Shown here: positions 49,951-58,800 of the stretch, one piece after another | Layout: each line of letters begins with the position of its first letter | Numbering within the stretch: position 1 is the first letter of the stretch | Assembly (NCBI GenBank): GCA_964501265.1 | Contig: CAZCSK010000003.1 | Coordinates: 62,001-126,000 of the forward strand | Origin: CAZCSK01 sp964501265 | GTDB lineage: Bacteria > Actinomycetota > CADDZG01 > JAHWKV01 | DNA: 64,000 nt | Direction of reading: 5' to 3' | Made by a program: the position numbers and the translations under genes | The notes under the pieces: generated by a model | The model's database searches: none | The model's input: the letters and a program-made list of their open reading frames with translations, nothing else | Told to the model about the DNA's origin: nothing

Positions 49951-50793
49951 ATGAGTCCACAAGGCATCGACGAAAAGCGACAGCTCCTCGAAATGGTAGC
50001 CGAGGGCAAAGTGACCCCCGAGGAGGCCGCCAAGCTGCTAAATGTCCTCTCCGGCCAAGCCGCTCCCGACCGTCCAACGGACGTCTCCGATGGCCCGGTC
50101 ACTGCGGTCAAAGTGATCGGTACTTTCCGCACAGTCAAAGTAACCGGGGACTCGAGCGTGCAAGGCGCAATTGCCGAAGGACCGCACAAGGTACGCCTCT
50201 TAGACGGCACTCTCGTTTTCGAGGACGACATCACCGAGGATGAGGACGGTTACACGTTGTTCGGCCCAGGACGCGTGACGCGGCGCAAGGGGTTTGACAT
50301 GCGGATCAACAATCGCAAATTCCAATGGGGTCAGGGTTTCGATCCCGCGCACCCCCCAGTCCTTCGCATCAGAATGAATCCTTCACTGCCGCTATCGCTG
50401 GAACTCATGGCAGGAACCGCGAATGTGAGCGATGTCAAGGGCGAGATCAAAGCGAGAATCGCCGCCGGCACGGGCAAGTTCCAAGGAGTCACGGGCCCCA
50501 TACAAATCAGTGTCGAGGCTGGGACAGTCCATGTCGACGGCAAGCTGACGCAGGGCGAGTCCGAGATTTCTTGCACCGCCGGCAAAGTCCGCGTTCAGCT
50601 CGACCCCAGCTCGGACGTGCACGTAGTTGCCAAATCAACGCTCGGGCGCATCTCCTTGCCGCATGAGTACTCAAGCAATCCCGAATGGTCGGGTCTTGGG
50701 GGGGCCGAACGCGAGGCAACCATCGGAAAGGGCACCGCTCGCCTTAACGTCAGCGCAGTCACAGGGTCGGTTCAGGTCGAGGTGGGACCGTGA
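49951..50793 (+). CDS. SHOCT-like + DUF4097-like beta-helix protein
   Basis: 280 aa. A short N-terminal helical SHOCT-like segment (KRQLLEMVAEGKVTPEEAAKL) is followed by a repetitive beta-rich domain typical of DUF4097 putative adhesins (TANVSDVKGEIKARIAAGTG, GPIQISVEAGTVHVDGKL). No signal peptide or membrane segment. Function unknown; related proteins are encoded beside transcription regulators. AAGGAG precedes ATG 49951, so the upstream extension is not used. The stop overlaps the DUF2089-like gene by 4 nt (GTGA). Confidence 0.75.
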   Translation: MSPQGIDEKRQLLEMVAEGKVTPEEAAKLLNVLSGQAAPDRPTDVSDGPVTAVKVIGTFRTVKVTGDSSVQGAIAEGPHKVRLLDGTLVFEDDITEDEDGYTLFGPGRVTRRKGFDMRINNRKFQWGQGFDPAHPPVLRIRMNPSLPLSLELMAGTANVSDVKGEIKARIAAGTGKFQGVTGPIQISVEAGTVHVDGKLTQGESEISCTAGKVRVQLDPSSDVHVVAKSTLGRISLPHEYSSNPEWSGLGGAEREATIGKGTARLNVSAVTGSVQVEVGP

Positions 50794-51173
50794 CTCCACT
50801 CAAGCAAGCCCCGCGGCAGTGTCCTGTGTGCTCGGAGGAGTTGACTCTCACGCGCCTCGCGTGCGACGAGTGCGGCACGGAACTGTCCGGTCACTTCCCC
50901 ACCTGCGAATACTGCAGCCTTTCTCCGGGGGATCGCGGGACCTTGAAGGTATTTCTAGCGTCACGGGGAAACATGAAGGAAGTCGAACGTCACCTTGAGG
51001 TCAGTTATCCCACGGCTCGCATCCGCTTCGATGCGATCTTGTCGAAGCTTGGGCTTCCCGCGGGCGGTGATGCGGAGTCAGACGAGAATGAAGGCGACGG
51101 CAAACTGGATGTGCTCGGGGAACTCGCTTCGGGGACCATTAACGTGGACGAGGCCCTTAAGCGTTTAGGTTAG
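50790..51173 (+). CDS. DUF2089-like zinc-ribbon/HTH protein
   Basis: 127 aa. A zinc ribbon (CPVC at 11-14, CDECG near 25) followed by CEYCSLSPGDRGTLKVFLAS and a helix-turn-helix-like VERHLEVSYPTARIRFDAI, which matches the small DUF2089 regulators. The C-terminus (DVLGELASGTINVDEALKRL) resembles the N-terminal SHOCT-like helix pair of the gene before it, so the two proteins may pair. GTG 50790 is translationally coupled to that gene. Confidence 0.82.
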   Translation: MTPLKQAPRQCPVCSEELTLTRLACDECGTELSGHFPTCEYCSLSPGDRGTLKVFLASRGNMKEVERHLEVSYPTARIRFDAILSKLGLPAGGDAESDENEGDGKLDVLGELASGTINVDEALKRLG

Positions 51174-51220
51174 TTAGTTCGGCGCGGTAGGCTGGAGTCC
51201 CAACCCACAGGAGATCACAG

Positions 51221-52063
51221 TTGCATCGACGTCTGCTCGCGCTCGCGTGTTTAAGCGCTCTCACACTTTCGGGATGCAGCCGACTCGGATTGGTTCGCCG
51301 CTCCGACGCTCCCCCTAGCCCGCGTCCCACCGCGGCCCAGATTGGCGATCCGTCGGCAACCGCAATCGAAGTCCCTTCCCCAACTCCTCCTCAGGCGTCG
51401 CGAGCGCCGGGGGCCCCGCCCGGCGACTACACCAAGATCAACGATTTCGGCGATGTCGGATCCGCCTCCAGGCAGTTGCTCCGCCCTTCCCCGTTTACCG
51501 AGATCATTGTTGAGATCGATTTTCTGGCGGGGTTGGAGCCGAGTCAGAAGGCGGTCACCAACGTCATCGCAAGCCTGAAAAGAGTCACGGGCAAAAGGAT
51601 CGTCCTTGAAGGAGCGAACCAGATGACTCCGACAAGGTCGGGCTGTTACTCTTCGGGCGATGTCGCCGCGAGCGCCGCAAGCCGGTCGATCTCGAGCGAA
51701 GGCAAGAGAGCCGCGATCTACGTCTTCTATCTGAACGTCTATTTCTGCGACAACGACAAAGCCCTCGGCGCTGCGACCAACGCGACCGTGGCGGCGGTAT
51801 TTCCGGAGACTTACCGTGGGAAGGGCGGTACCGATGCGGCTGTGGAAGAAACCGTACTCCTGCATCAAATCGGCCACTTGCTCGGCCTCGTTAACTTTTC
51901 CTACGTGGGCATTCGCCCCCACCACGACGGAAACGGGCATTCTAAAAACCCGAACTCGGTAATGCACCCCTCGGCGGAAACGGACTTCTCAAGAGGCGCC
52001 CCGCTCACGTTTGATTCTGACGATTTGGCCGACATGGCCGACCTCGCTGCCGGACGCCTCTAA
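51221..52063 (+). CDS. Metzincin-like lipoprotein 1, degenerate (HQxxH)
   Basis: 280 aa. Lipoprotein signal with lipobox LTLSGC, Pro-rich linker to about 75, then a domain shared with the next two genes: FTEIIVEIDFLAGLEPSQ, the helix HQIGHLLGLVNF near 214, the conserved HSKNPNSVMH, and the ending DDLADMADLAAGRL. Metzincin proteases use HExxHxxGxxH; here the catalytic Glu is Gln, so proteolysis is unlikely though zinc could still bind. Start TTG 51221 with AGGAG seven bases upstream. It leads a three-gene tandem array. Confidence 0.82.
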   Translation: MHRRLLALACLSALTLSGCSRLGLVRRSDAPPSPRPTAAQIGDPSATAIEVPSPTPPQASRAPGAPPGDYTKINDFGDVGSASRQLLRPSPFTEIIVEIDFLAGLEPSQKAVTNVIASLKRVTGKRIVLEGANQMTPTRSGCYSSGDVAASAASRSISSEGKRAAIYVFYLNVYFCDNDKALGAATNATVAAVFPETYRGKGGTDAAVEETVLLHQIGHLLGLVNFSYVGIRPHHDGNGHSKNPNSVMHPSAETDFSRGAPLTFDSDDLADMADLAAGRL

Positions 52064-52107
52064 ATGGGAAGGCACGGTAGACTTTGAATCTAGTGGGGAG
52101 GCAAACC

Positions 52108-53058
52108 TTGAAGATTCGTAAACCGGCCGCAGTTCTGATGGCATTGCTCCTTGTAGCTGGAGCTTGCTCAAAGGCCAAGGAAGTCAAGACAGGACCGCGC
52201 ACCGGAAAATACGGCGACCCGAACGCCGTCGATGCCTCTCCCACGGCTAAGGCGGCGGCGGGCGGAGCGCCAGCCGGAGGAACCTCAACTGGAGGCACGT
52301 CCGGCTCGGCTCCAACGAGTGCCACGACCAAGCCGACTCAAAAGGCAACGTCGTCCGGAGGATCGACTGGGGGGGCAGCCGCGGGGCCGAAACTAATCAA
52401 CGACGCTGGGGGCAACGCCTGCAAGCCGATCCTTCAGCAAAGCGCCTACACCGAGATCGTTGTAGAGGTCGACTGGGTTGCGGGCCGCGAACCCAACCAA
52501 CCCGCCATCAATCATTTGGTTAGTCTGTTAAAGCGTGAGACGGGGAAGCCCGTAACCCTGAAGGGCGGAAACCTACTTCCGGCCCAGGGTGGCAAATACG
52601 ACGGCGAAAAGGTCCATCAAATCGCCGCTGGACGAAACACAAAGAGCGAAGCTCCGGTCGCGTCCCTTTGGGTCGGATATCTTGACGGGGCTCCTCCGGC
52701 CCCTCCTGGCTACGCCACTTTGGGCACCGCTTATGGGGGTACCGTTTCCACTGTGTATAGGGACAGCATCAAGGCCACGGGGTTTCCGGACCTGGTCCAA
52801 GATGGGATCGAAAGAGCCGTCCTCATTCAGGAGATTTTTCATCTTCTTTGCATGACAAACATTGGCTACAAGAGCCCTCGGGACCATGAAGACAAGGACC
52901 ACCCTCGTCATTCCAAGAACCCGAGCTCGGTCATGTATTGGGCCCTGATGACTCAGGACGGAATCGTCCCTTTCATCACCAATGGCGGATCCCCTCCGGC
53001 TGATTTCGACGCCGACGACCGCGCCGACCTGGCCGATCTAAGGGCCGGCAGACTCTAG
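52108..53058 (+). CDS. Metzincin-like lipoprotein 2, degenerate (QExxH)
   Basis: 316 aa. Lipobox VAGAC, a Gly/Thr/Ser-rich linker (about 40-100), then the shared domain: YTEIVVEVDWVAGREPNQ, the zinc helix as QEIFHLLCMTN near 240 (first His replaced by Gln, Gly replaced by Cys), HSKNPSSVMYW, and DDRADLADLRAGRL. Loss of a metal ligand makes it a probable pseudo-protease. Start TTG 52108 chosen for GGAGG six bases upstream; the frame begins eight codons earlier. Confidence 0.82.
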   Translation: MKIRKPAAVLMALLLVAGACSKAKEVKTGPRTGKYGDPNAVDASPTAKAAAGGAPAGGTSTGGTSGSAPTSATTKPTQKATSSGGSTGGAAAGPKLINDAGGNACKPILQQSAYTEIVVEVDWVAGREPNQPAINHLVSLLKRETGKPVTLKGGNLLPAQGGKYDGEKVHQIAAGRNTKSEAPVASLWVGYLDGAPPAPPGYATLGTAYGGTVSTVYRDSIKATGFPDLVQDGIERAVLIQEIFHLLCMTNIGYKSPRDHEDKDHPRHSKNPSSVMYWALMTQDGIVPFITNGGSPPADFDADDRADLADLRAGRL

Positions 53059-53060
53059 GG

Positions 53061-53909
53061 ATGCGCATCCGGGCGGGCGCCCTGGCGGCCGCCCTTTTGC
53101 TTCTGGCTGGGGCCTGCAGCCCGCGCCCTCCGACGCGGCCCCCAGAACCTCGGAGCGGCAGTTACGGATCAGGCGTTCGGTTGCCCGCCGACCGGCCCTC
53201 CCCAGCACCTGAGGCAACAACCGCCGCGGACACGCCAGAGACGAGAGACGATCGAGCGCGTGTTGACGATCTCGACTCTGTTGGGCAGGCCGCCCGAGCC
53301 CTATTGCAGCCTGGGCCCTTCTCTCAAATTGTCGTCGAAGTGGATTGGGTCGCCGGAAGGGAGCCCACGGCAAAGGCGAAGGAAATACTGGCAGCGCGCC
53401 TCCAAGAAGTGAGCCATAAATCCGTCAAGTTTGCAGGCGGCAACCCGATCAACCCAGGGGGCCCATGGACGATCGACGACATCGCAACGCTGTCGCTTAA
53501 TCGCAATACCCACAGCGTCGAGCCAAGCTTAAGTCTTTACATTGCGTTTCTCGATGGGAGGGCGCAGGAGAACAAGTTCGCCCTCGGGCGGGTAGTTGCC
53601 TCAACCGTCATCGCCATTTTTCCAGATGTGATCCGCAATTTCACTCCTCCGAACGTGGACGTTGCCGACGTTCAGGCCGGCTCGATGGTCCATGAACTGG
53701 GTCACCTGTTGGGCCTGGTCAACCTCATTTACGACAGCCCCCGCCCACACGGCGACCCGAACAACCCGCAACATTCCAAGAATCCAAAGTCGGTGATGTA
53801 TCACGCCTACGAGCAGTCCTTTGGCGCCAGCGTTTTCGGCGCCCCGCCCAACCAATTCGACGCCGACGACCTCGCAGACTTGGCTGACCTGGCGGCCGGC
53901 CGCCTCTAA
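53061..53909 (+). CDS. Metzincin-like lipoprotein 3, intact HExxH
   Basis: 282 aa. Lipobox LAGAC, Pro-rich linker, then FSQIVVEVDWVAGREPTAK and a complete zinc-protease helix HELGHLLGLVNL near 211, followed by HSKNPKSVMYHA with the Met-turn-like VMY and the shared end DDLADLADLAAGRL. This is the only one of the three that could be catalytic. It starts at ATG 53061, two bases after the previous stop, so translation is probably coupled. Confidence 0.83.
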   Translation: MRIRAGALAAALLLLAGACSPRPPTRPPEPRSGSYGSGVRLPADRPSPAPEATTAADTPETRDDRARVDDLDSVGQAARALLQPGPFSQIVVEVDWVAGREPTAKAKEILAARLQEVSHKSVKFAGGNPINPGGPWTIDDIATLSLNRNTHSVEPSLSLYIAFLDGRAQENKFALGRVVASTVIAIFPDVIRNFTPPNVDVADVQAGSMVHELGHLLGLVNLIYDSPRPHGDPNNPQHSKNPKSVMYHAYEQSFGASVFGAPPNQFDADDLADLADLAAGRL

Positions 53910-53920
53910 CCTCCCAACCA

Positions 53921-53945
53921 GGGGGCGCGTGTCTCAATTTTTGCC
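53921..53945 (+). repeat. 25-bp inverted repeat, left copy
   Basis: GGGGGCGCGTGTCTCAATTT plus TTGCC. The reverse complement of 56739-56763 differs at two positions. The pair encloses the two M16 peptidase genes. Confidence 0.9.
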
Positions 53946-53999
53946 ATTTTTTCTCCATGGCATATGCTTACCGGCGCTCACCAATGGGAGGAAGATCGC

Positions 54000-55307
54000 A
54001 TGGTTGAACTAACTACCGACTACCCGAAGTTTCAGTTCAGTGACGAACGACTAAAGAACGGCTTACGGCTGATCATGTCCGAGAGTCATCTAGTGCCGGT
54101 GGCCGCTGTCAACCTCTGGTACGACGTCGGCTCCAAGAACGATGCCCCCGGTAAAACGGGCATCGCTCATCTTTTCGAGCACATGATGTTCGAAGGCTCA
54201 GCGAACGTCACCAAAGGTGAGCACTTCAAATTAGTTAACTCAGTAGGGGGAACGAACAACGCCTCGACCTCGACCTTTCGGACCAACTACTTCGAATATG
54301 CTCCCTCGCATAATCTCGAGATGCTGATGTGGCTAGAAGCAGACCGCATGGGCGGCCTACTCCAGGCCCTGAGCCAAAAGACTCTGGACAATCAGCGCGA
54401 TGTCGTAAAAAACGAACGACGCCAGGTAGTCGAGGACGTGCCTTATGCGATATGGCAAGAAAAGGCCTTCGAATTACTTTTCCCGGAGGGTCACCCCTAC
54501 CGTTACCCAATCATCGGCTCCATGGATGATCTCTCCGCAGTTTCGCTAAAGGACGTCAAGGATTTCTTCAGCAATCACTACGCTCCCAACAATGCGGTAC
54601 TAAGCATCGTGGGGGACATTGATCCCGCCCAGGTACGCAAGTGGGCGGAGAAATATTTCGGCAAAATCCCGGCGAATCCCAAGATTCCGGCGCTCCGAGA
54701 CCTTGAGCTGCCCTTCTCCCTCGGGGGCGAGGTGCGCGAAACCATCCGTGACAGGGTGCCTTACGCGGGCGTTTTCATGGCGCACAGGTCCCCTGGGATT
54801 GAGACCCGAGAAGACGACGTACTGACAATGGCCGGCGCTGTCCTTTCTTTCGGAAACGGAAGCAGGATGCATCAACGCTTGGTGCGAGAAAGAATCACTC
54901 TTGCCGCGGGTTTCCAGACTTTTTCACAACCTGGGGTCTCCATGAGCTACGCCTTTGGCATTGCCAACCCCAGCATCTTCGAGGACCGAGTCGAGCAGGG
55001 ATTAATAGCACTCATCGACAGCCTCAAAACCGAACCCGTGAGCGCAGATGAGTTGGCCAGGGCAAGAGCACAGGTCGAACGATCCTTGATCGACGGTTTG
55101 ACAACAGTCGCGGCCAGGGCCGATTGGCTGTCGCAGCACGCCACAATCTTTGATGACCCGGGCAAGGCCAACGAGAAACTCGATGACCTGATGAGCGTCA
55201 CCGCAGACGAAATCCGTGACGTTGCAAACGAGATCCTCGTTAAAGAAAACCGAGCCGTGATTACTATCTTGCCCAAGCCACCCAAGCCCAAAGCACGGAA
55301 CAAGTGA
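54000..55307 (+). CDS. M16-family zinc peptidase, active subunit
   Basis: 435 aa. Inverted zinc motif HLFEHMMF (HxxEH, residues 57-61) after KTGIA, with the distal Glu region LDNQRDVVKNERRQVVED about 75 residues later. M16B peptidases of this size act as a heterodimer with an inactive partner, here the next gene. No signal peptide. ATG 54000 has GGGAGGA in front; the 12-codon upstream extension is not used. The 12-nt gap to the partner gene suits co-translation. Confidence 0.93.
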   Translation: MVELTTDYPKFQFSDERLKNGLRLIMSESHLVPVAAVNLWYDVGSKNDAPGKTGIAHLFEHMMFEGSANVTKGEHFKLVNSVGGTNNASTSTFRTNYFEYAPSHNLEMLMWLEADRMGGLLQALSQKTLDNQRDVVKNERRQVVEDVPYAIWQEKAFELLFPEGHPYRYPIIGSMDDLSAVSLKDVKDFFSNHYAPNNAVLSIVGDIDPAQVRKWAEKYFGKIPANPKIPALRDLELPFSLGGEVRETIRDRVPYAGVFMAHRSPGIETREDDVLTMAGAVLSFGNGSRMHQRLVRERITLAAGFQTFSQPGVSMSYAFGIANPSIFEDRVEQGLIALIDSLKTEPVSADELARARAQVERSLIDGLTTVAARADWLSQHATIFDDPGKANEKLDDLMSVTADEIRDVANEILVKENRAVITILPKPPKPKARNK

Positions 55308-55319
55308 GGAGACCCCTAG

Positions 55320-56711
55320 ATGCCGGCGCTACCTAAACTGATCGCAAAGACTCCAACAGAGGGAACTCCAAAGACGTGGAAATTCCCTGGCTTCACTAGA
55401 ACACAGCTCGATTCAGGCTTCACGATCATCGTCGCCAATGCTCCGGGTCGTACGCTCGCAGTTGCCCAGCTTCTTCTCGACGCTGGGGCGAGCAACGAAA
55501 AAGCCGAAGAAGGTGGCGTGGCCAACATCACCGCTAACGCGCTACTCGAGGGCACCGATAACCACAAAGGCGAGAAGTACGTACAGGCCTTGGAGCGTCT
55601 AGGGGCGGACATTGACGGGGGGGCAAACTGGGACTCCTTCGGGCTGAACCTGCGGGCCCCAGTAAGCAGACTGGAGCCAGCACTCGAACTCTTGGCGGAA
55701 GCGGTTCGCAGTCCGGAGCTGCCCTGGCGCGAAGTCGACCGCCTCACGCAGCAAACAGTTGGCGGAATCATGCAGGACTATGCAAGCTCAGCCAGCCGCG
55801 CGACGATTGCATTCAACAAGCTGATATATACCCCTTCGTCACCATACTCCCGCTCGGCTGGAGGCAGTTTCTGGTCCGTGAGCACGATGGGTAAAAAGAG
55901 CGTCAAGAAGTACTACGAGCGGTTCGCCGCTTCAAGCTCGGCGACGCTCGTCGTGGTCGGAGACCTAGAGGGTGTTCCAGTCGAAAAAATCGCAGAGAAA
56001 CTCTTTGGGGGCTGGAAAGGCAAGGACCCGGAGCGGACGCAACTACCGGTAGCCGAGAGCCTCAGACACACCTCTGCGCTGCTCGTCGAACGGCCTGACT
56101 CGACCCAGTCTCAGATCGCGATAGGCCACGTCGGAGTTTCGCGCTCGTCGCCGGACTACCTGCCGGTCCAGATGGTAGCGACTGCCCTCGGAGGCCTTCC
56201 CGACTCCCGTCTCAACCGGAAGCTGAGGGAGGAAAAGGGCTTTACATATGGCATCCAAGCTGGGTTCGACTTCCGACGACAGGCCGGACCCTTTCGAATC
56301 AGTACGTCAGTTGACACCAACAAAACAGTAGATGCGATTGCAGAGATAGTGAAGGTCCTTGAAAAAGTCCACGATGAAGGCATCACCAAACAAGAACTCG
56401 AGTTGGTAAAAGGCTTTCTCACTGGCATCTTTACCCTTCGTTACGAGACGCCCGAGGCCATCGCATCGGCACTTTCAAGCTTGGTTACCTATGGGCTACC
56501 TGACGACTACTACGCAACCTACAGAGAACAAGTGCAAGAAGTGACGCTAGACGATTGCAATCGGGCCGCGGCCGAGTACCTGCATCCCGATCGACTGGGT
56601 ATCGTCGTGGTTGGCGACGCCAAAAAGGTGCGCGATCCACTCCACTCTGCTGGACTTGGGACTGTGGCCTACATCGAAGATCCAGAGCCTGGGAATCCTC
56701 CGACACACTAG
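55320..56711 (+). CDS. M16-family peptidase-like protein, inactive subunit
   Basis: 463 aa of M16 fold (VAQLLLDAGASNEKAEEGGV at the position of the zinc site, then ANITANALLEGTDNHKGEKY), lacking HxxEH, so catalytically silent. It retains the Arg/Tyr substrate-binding region near the C-terminal half (DSRLNRKLREEKGFTYGIQA), as expected for the partner subunit in bacterial M16B pairs. GAGGAGA before ATG 55320. The left gene supplies the active site. Confidence 0.92.
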   Translation: MPALPKLIAKTPTEGTPKTWKFPGFTRTQLDSGFTIIVANAPGRTLAVAQLLLDAGASNEKAEEGGVANITANALLEGTDNHKGEKYVQALERLGADIDGGANWDSFGLNLRAPVSRLEPALELLAEAVRSPELPWREVDRLTQQTVGGIMQDYASSASRATIAFNKLIYTPSSPYSRSAGGSFWSVSTMGKKSVKKYYERFAASSSATLVVVGDLEGVPVEKIAEKLFGGWKGKDPERTQLPVAESLRHTSALLVERPDSTQSQIAIGHVGVSRSSPDYLPVQMVATALGGLPDSRLNRKLREEKGFTYGIQAGFDFRRQAGPFRISTSVDTNKTVDAIAEIVKVLEKVHDEGITKQELELVKGFLTGIFTLRYETPEAIASALSSLVTYGLPDDYYATYREQVQEVTLDDCNRAAAEYLHPDRLGIVVVGDAKKVRDPLHSAGLGTVAYIEDPEPGNPPTH

Positions 56712-56738
56712 CTTCGGCCCACAACACCAGTCAGAATT

Positions 56739-56763
56739 GGTAAAAACTGAGACACGCGCCCCC
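56739..56763 (-). repeat. 25-bp inverted repeat, right copy
   Basis: GGTAAAAACTGAGACACGCG plus CCCCC, in the gap between the second M16 gene and the convergent lipoprotein operon. Pairs with 53921-53945. Confidence 0.9.
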
Positions 56764-56769
56764 GGGAGA

Positions 56770-57270
56770 TTAGGAGCGGGCTGACAGTTGAACTATCTGC
56801 TTGGCTGCTGCGTCTAGATAGACGAGCACTTGTTTACCTGGCTCGGGTGGCGTCACGCCCTGCGCCAGTTTCAGTACGGTGCCGTCGGCGAACACTGCAC
56901 GGCCCTTGGCGTCTAATTTGTTGAAGACTCCCGAATACACGACCCTTGGATCTGAGCCGTCTTTGGGTACGACGCCGATGCCAGCCACCCATAGGGCCAC
57001 CTTTGCTTTGTTGACCCCAACGTGAACGTATCGATCTTGCCAGTGGACGAGCGGCGTGACTGTATGTTCATTGGTTGTAAAGCTCTCGACGCTCTTGGAG
57101 ATTTCGTACGTCCTGGCGCCATCAAGTGTGATGCTTTCGAAGGTGACAGCGGTAACGACACCTTCATCGGATGGTACGCGCGGTCCTTTGTCGAGGATGC
57201 TCTCGAGGGCGGGAGGGGTTCGCGCGCACGCTATCGCTAGGAGAAAAACAAGAACAGAGAACCTGCGCAA
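56770..57270 (-). CDS. Small putative lipoprotein, unknown family
   Basis: About 166 aa. The open frame extends to 57609, but the plausible start is TTG 57270, five bases after the preceding stop, giving MRRFSVLVFLLAIAC with a lipoprotein-like signal. The mature part is a compact beta-rich domain (TVTPLVHWQDRYVHVGVNKA; VVPKDGSDPRVVYSGVF; AVFADGTVLKLAQGV). I do not recognise it. Last gene of the second transporter operon. Confidence 0.6.
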   Translation of the reverse strand: MRRFSVLVFLLAIACARTPPALESILDKGPRVPSDEGVVTAVTFESITLDGARTYEISKSVESFTTNEHTVTPLVHWQDRYVHVGVNKAKVALWVAGIGVVPKDGSDPRVVYSGVFNKLDAKGRAVFADGTVLKLAQGVTPPEPGKQVLVYLDAAAKQIVQLSARS

Positions 57271-57274
57271 TCGA

Positions 57275-58294
57275 CTATGCCGCGGGAGTAACCGTTGAGG
57301 TCGAGATTTCGGATGTCTCCTGCGGCGGGGGTGCTGCGTCCGGTGCGGCTTGCGGGCCGAAGATTCCTCGGAGCGGCGCGGTGAGGGCCGCCGCTGGCAG
57401 GACGATCGCCAGCTTCGTATCGCCAAGACGCGAAATTTCAAAGAACATCGTTCGAGGACGGATCGGCTCGCGGGCTTGCCCCGCTCGAACTGCCGCAAGC
57501 AACTGCAACGGATAGCGCGGGCCGTCTCCACGCGCGGCCCGCTTAAAATCCTTGTGAGTCTCGAAGTCAATCTCCTCAGCAACTTTGATGACCTTGCCGT
57601 CAAGCACATAGAAAGACATCTTTCGAAAATGGGCTATTCCCGGCAGTGAGCCGGACGAGCCGCGAGTGCTTCGGGCAGGCAGGTTGGGAGGTATTACATC
57701 AAAGCGCTTGACCCCCGCGTCCTCATTGGGGTGCTCAAAGGGGTCTTCTCTGGGGAAATAATCGGGGCTGTCCTTGTTGAATTCCACAACACCGGCTGCT
57801 TCGGAAATTGACCGCCGAAAATACTGGAATGCGTAGATGGAATCGAGGATGAAATTCTGCCCCACCTGGATAACGCCGCTGCGGTCGCGGGGTGCGAGCA
57901 CCGGGGGGGCCCCAGCCGGATCAGAGACCCATTGTCCCGCCTGCAGGGTCTGGGCGACTTTCTTGCTTCCGGCCACCTCGAGACCCTGAGCTGAGGGCAC
58001 TTTCGACACATCGGCCACCCGAATGGCTATCGTGTCGTCGGATATGTATTCCTCGAACACTTCCGTATCGTTGAACGTCAGAAGGGCTCGAGCCCGAAGG
58101 TCGTCTTCAACTTCGCCAGTCACTACGGCTTTGCCGGCAGGAGTATCGTCGGTGTAGCTGAAAGCGTGTGGGAGACCCTCCGATGCCGCCAGAAACTTGA
58201 GCACCTTCTCTTCCGCTGTTTCGTCTCTGCTACCGCAGGCAGCGCCAAGCACAATGAGAGTCAGGCAAACTAAAACTGCAACGAGGCGGCGCAT
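57275..58294 (-). CDS. Putative lipoprotein, unknown family
   Basis: 339 aa. Signal peptide with lipobox GAAC (LTLIVLGAAC at about 11-20). The mature protein is mixed alpha/beta with a two-domain look, reminiscent of the LolA/LppX-like lipoprotein superfamily of Actinobacteria (paired antiparallel sheets; ALLTFNDTEVFEEYISDD, MSFYVLDGKVIKVAEEIDFE), a resemblance I cannot test. A Pro-rich tail follows from about 310. The ATG 58294 shares a base with the previous stop (TAATG). Confidence 0.65.
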   Translation of the reverse strand: MRRLVAVLVCLTLIVLGAACGSRDETAEEKVLKFLAASEGLPHAFSYTDDTPAGKAVVTGEVEDDLRARALLTFNDTEVFEEYISDDTIAIRVADVSKVPSAQGLEVAGSKKVAQTLQAGQWVSDPAGAPPVLAPRDRSGVIQVGQNFILDSIYAFQYFRRSISEAAGVVEFNKDSPDYFPREDPFEHPNEDAGVKRFDVIPPNLPARSTRGSSGSLPGIAHFRKMSFYVLDGKVIKVAEEIDFETHKDFKRAARGDGPRYPLQLLAAVRAGQAREPIRPRTMFFEISRLGDTKLAIVLPAAALTAPLRGIFGPQAAPDAAPPPQETSEISTSTVTPAA

Positions 58295-58800
58295 TATTGC
58301 AGTTCCAGGGCCACTACTTTGCGCAACAAAGTCCGCGGAAATTCGTAGTCCTGGTGGATGGACAGAATGAACATTCCTCTGCCGCGAAACCACACAAAGA
58401 TGTTTTGCTTGTTGCCAGCGGTGGAACTCACGCTTGTGTCCCCCACGCGAAGCTGCGACGGCGTTGTGCCGCCCAGCAGCGCTGCGATCGATTTGCGGAA
58501 TCCTTCGCTCTGGGGCCGAGCGAATCTAGAAAGACGGCTCACTTGAAGAGTTGCCCGCAATAGTTCGTCATCGCGCATCGAGAAAAGCCCGTTTGAGTCG
58601 ACATATGACTGTTTGATTCCAACCGCTTCCTTTCTGATGTCCTCCGGCTGCACAACAAGGCCCAGAATCTGCTTGGGAATCCGAATACCCGATCCTTCGA
58701 CGAACCCAGCACCGGTGTCAGCCGCCTTCGAGCATCCGGCGGCAACAAGCAATGCGGCACAGGCGAGGGCGACGGCGATACGCGCCGTTGTCTTCCTCAT
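58294..58800 (-). CDS. Putative lipoprotein, unknown family
   Basis: 168 aa. Lipoprotein signal: MRKTTARIAVALACAALLVA then AGC-S. The mature part is small and mixed, containing GSGIRIPKQILGLVVQPEDI, a helical stretch (IAALLGG) and WFRGRGMFILSIHQDYEF. Not recognised. ATG 58800 overlaps the preceding stop (ATGA). Likely a partner of the two lipoproteins that follow. Confidence 0.65.
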   Translation of the reverse strand: MRKTTARIAVALACAALLVAAGCSKAADTGAGFVEGSGIRIPKQILGLVVQPEDIRKEAVGIKQSYVDSNGLFSMRDDELLRATLQVSRLSRFARPQSEGFRKSIAALLGGTTPSQLRVGDTSVSSTAGNKQNIFVWFRGRGMFILSIHQDYEFPRTLLRKVVALELQ

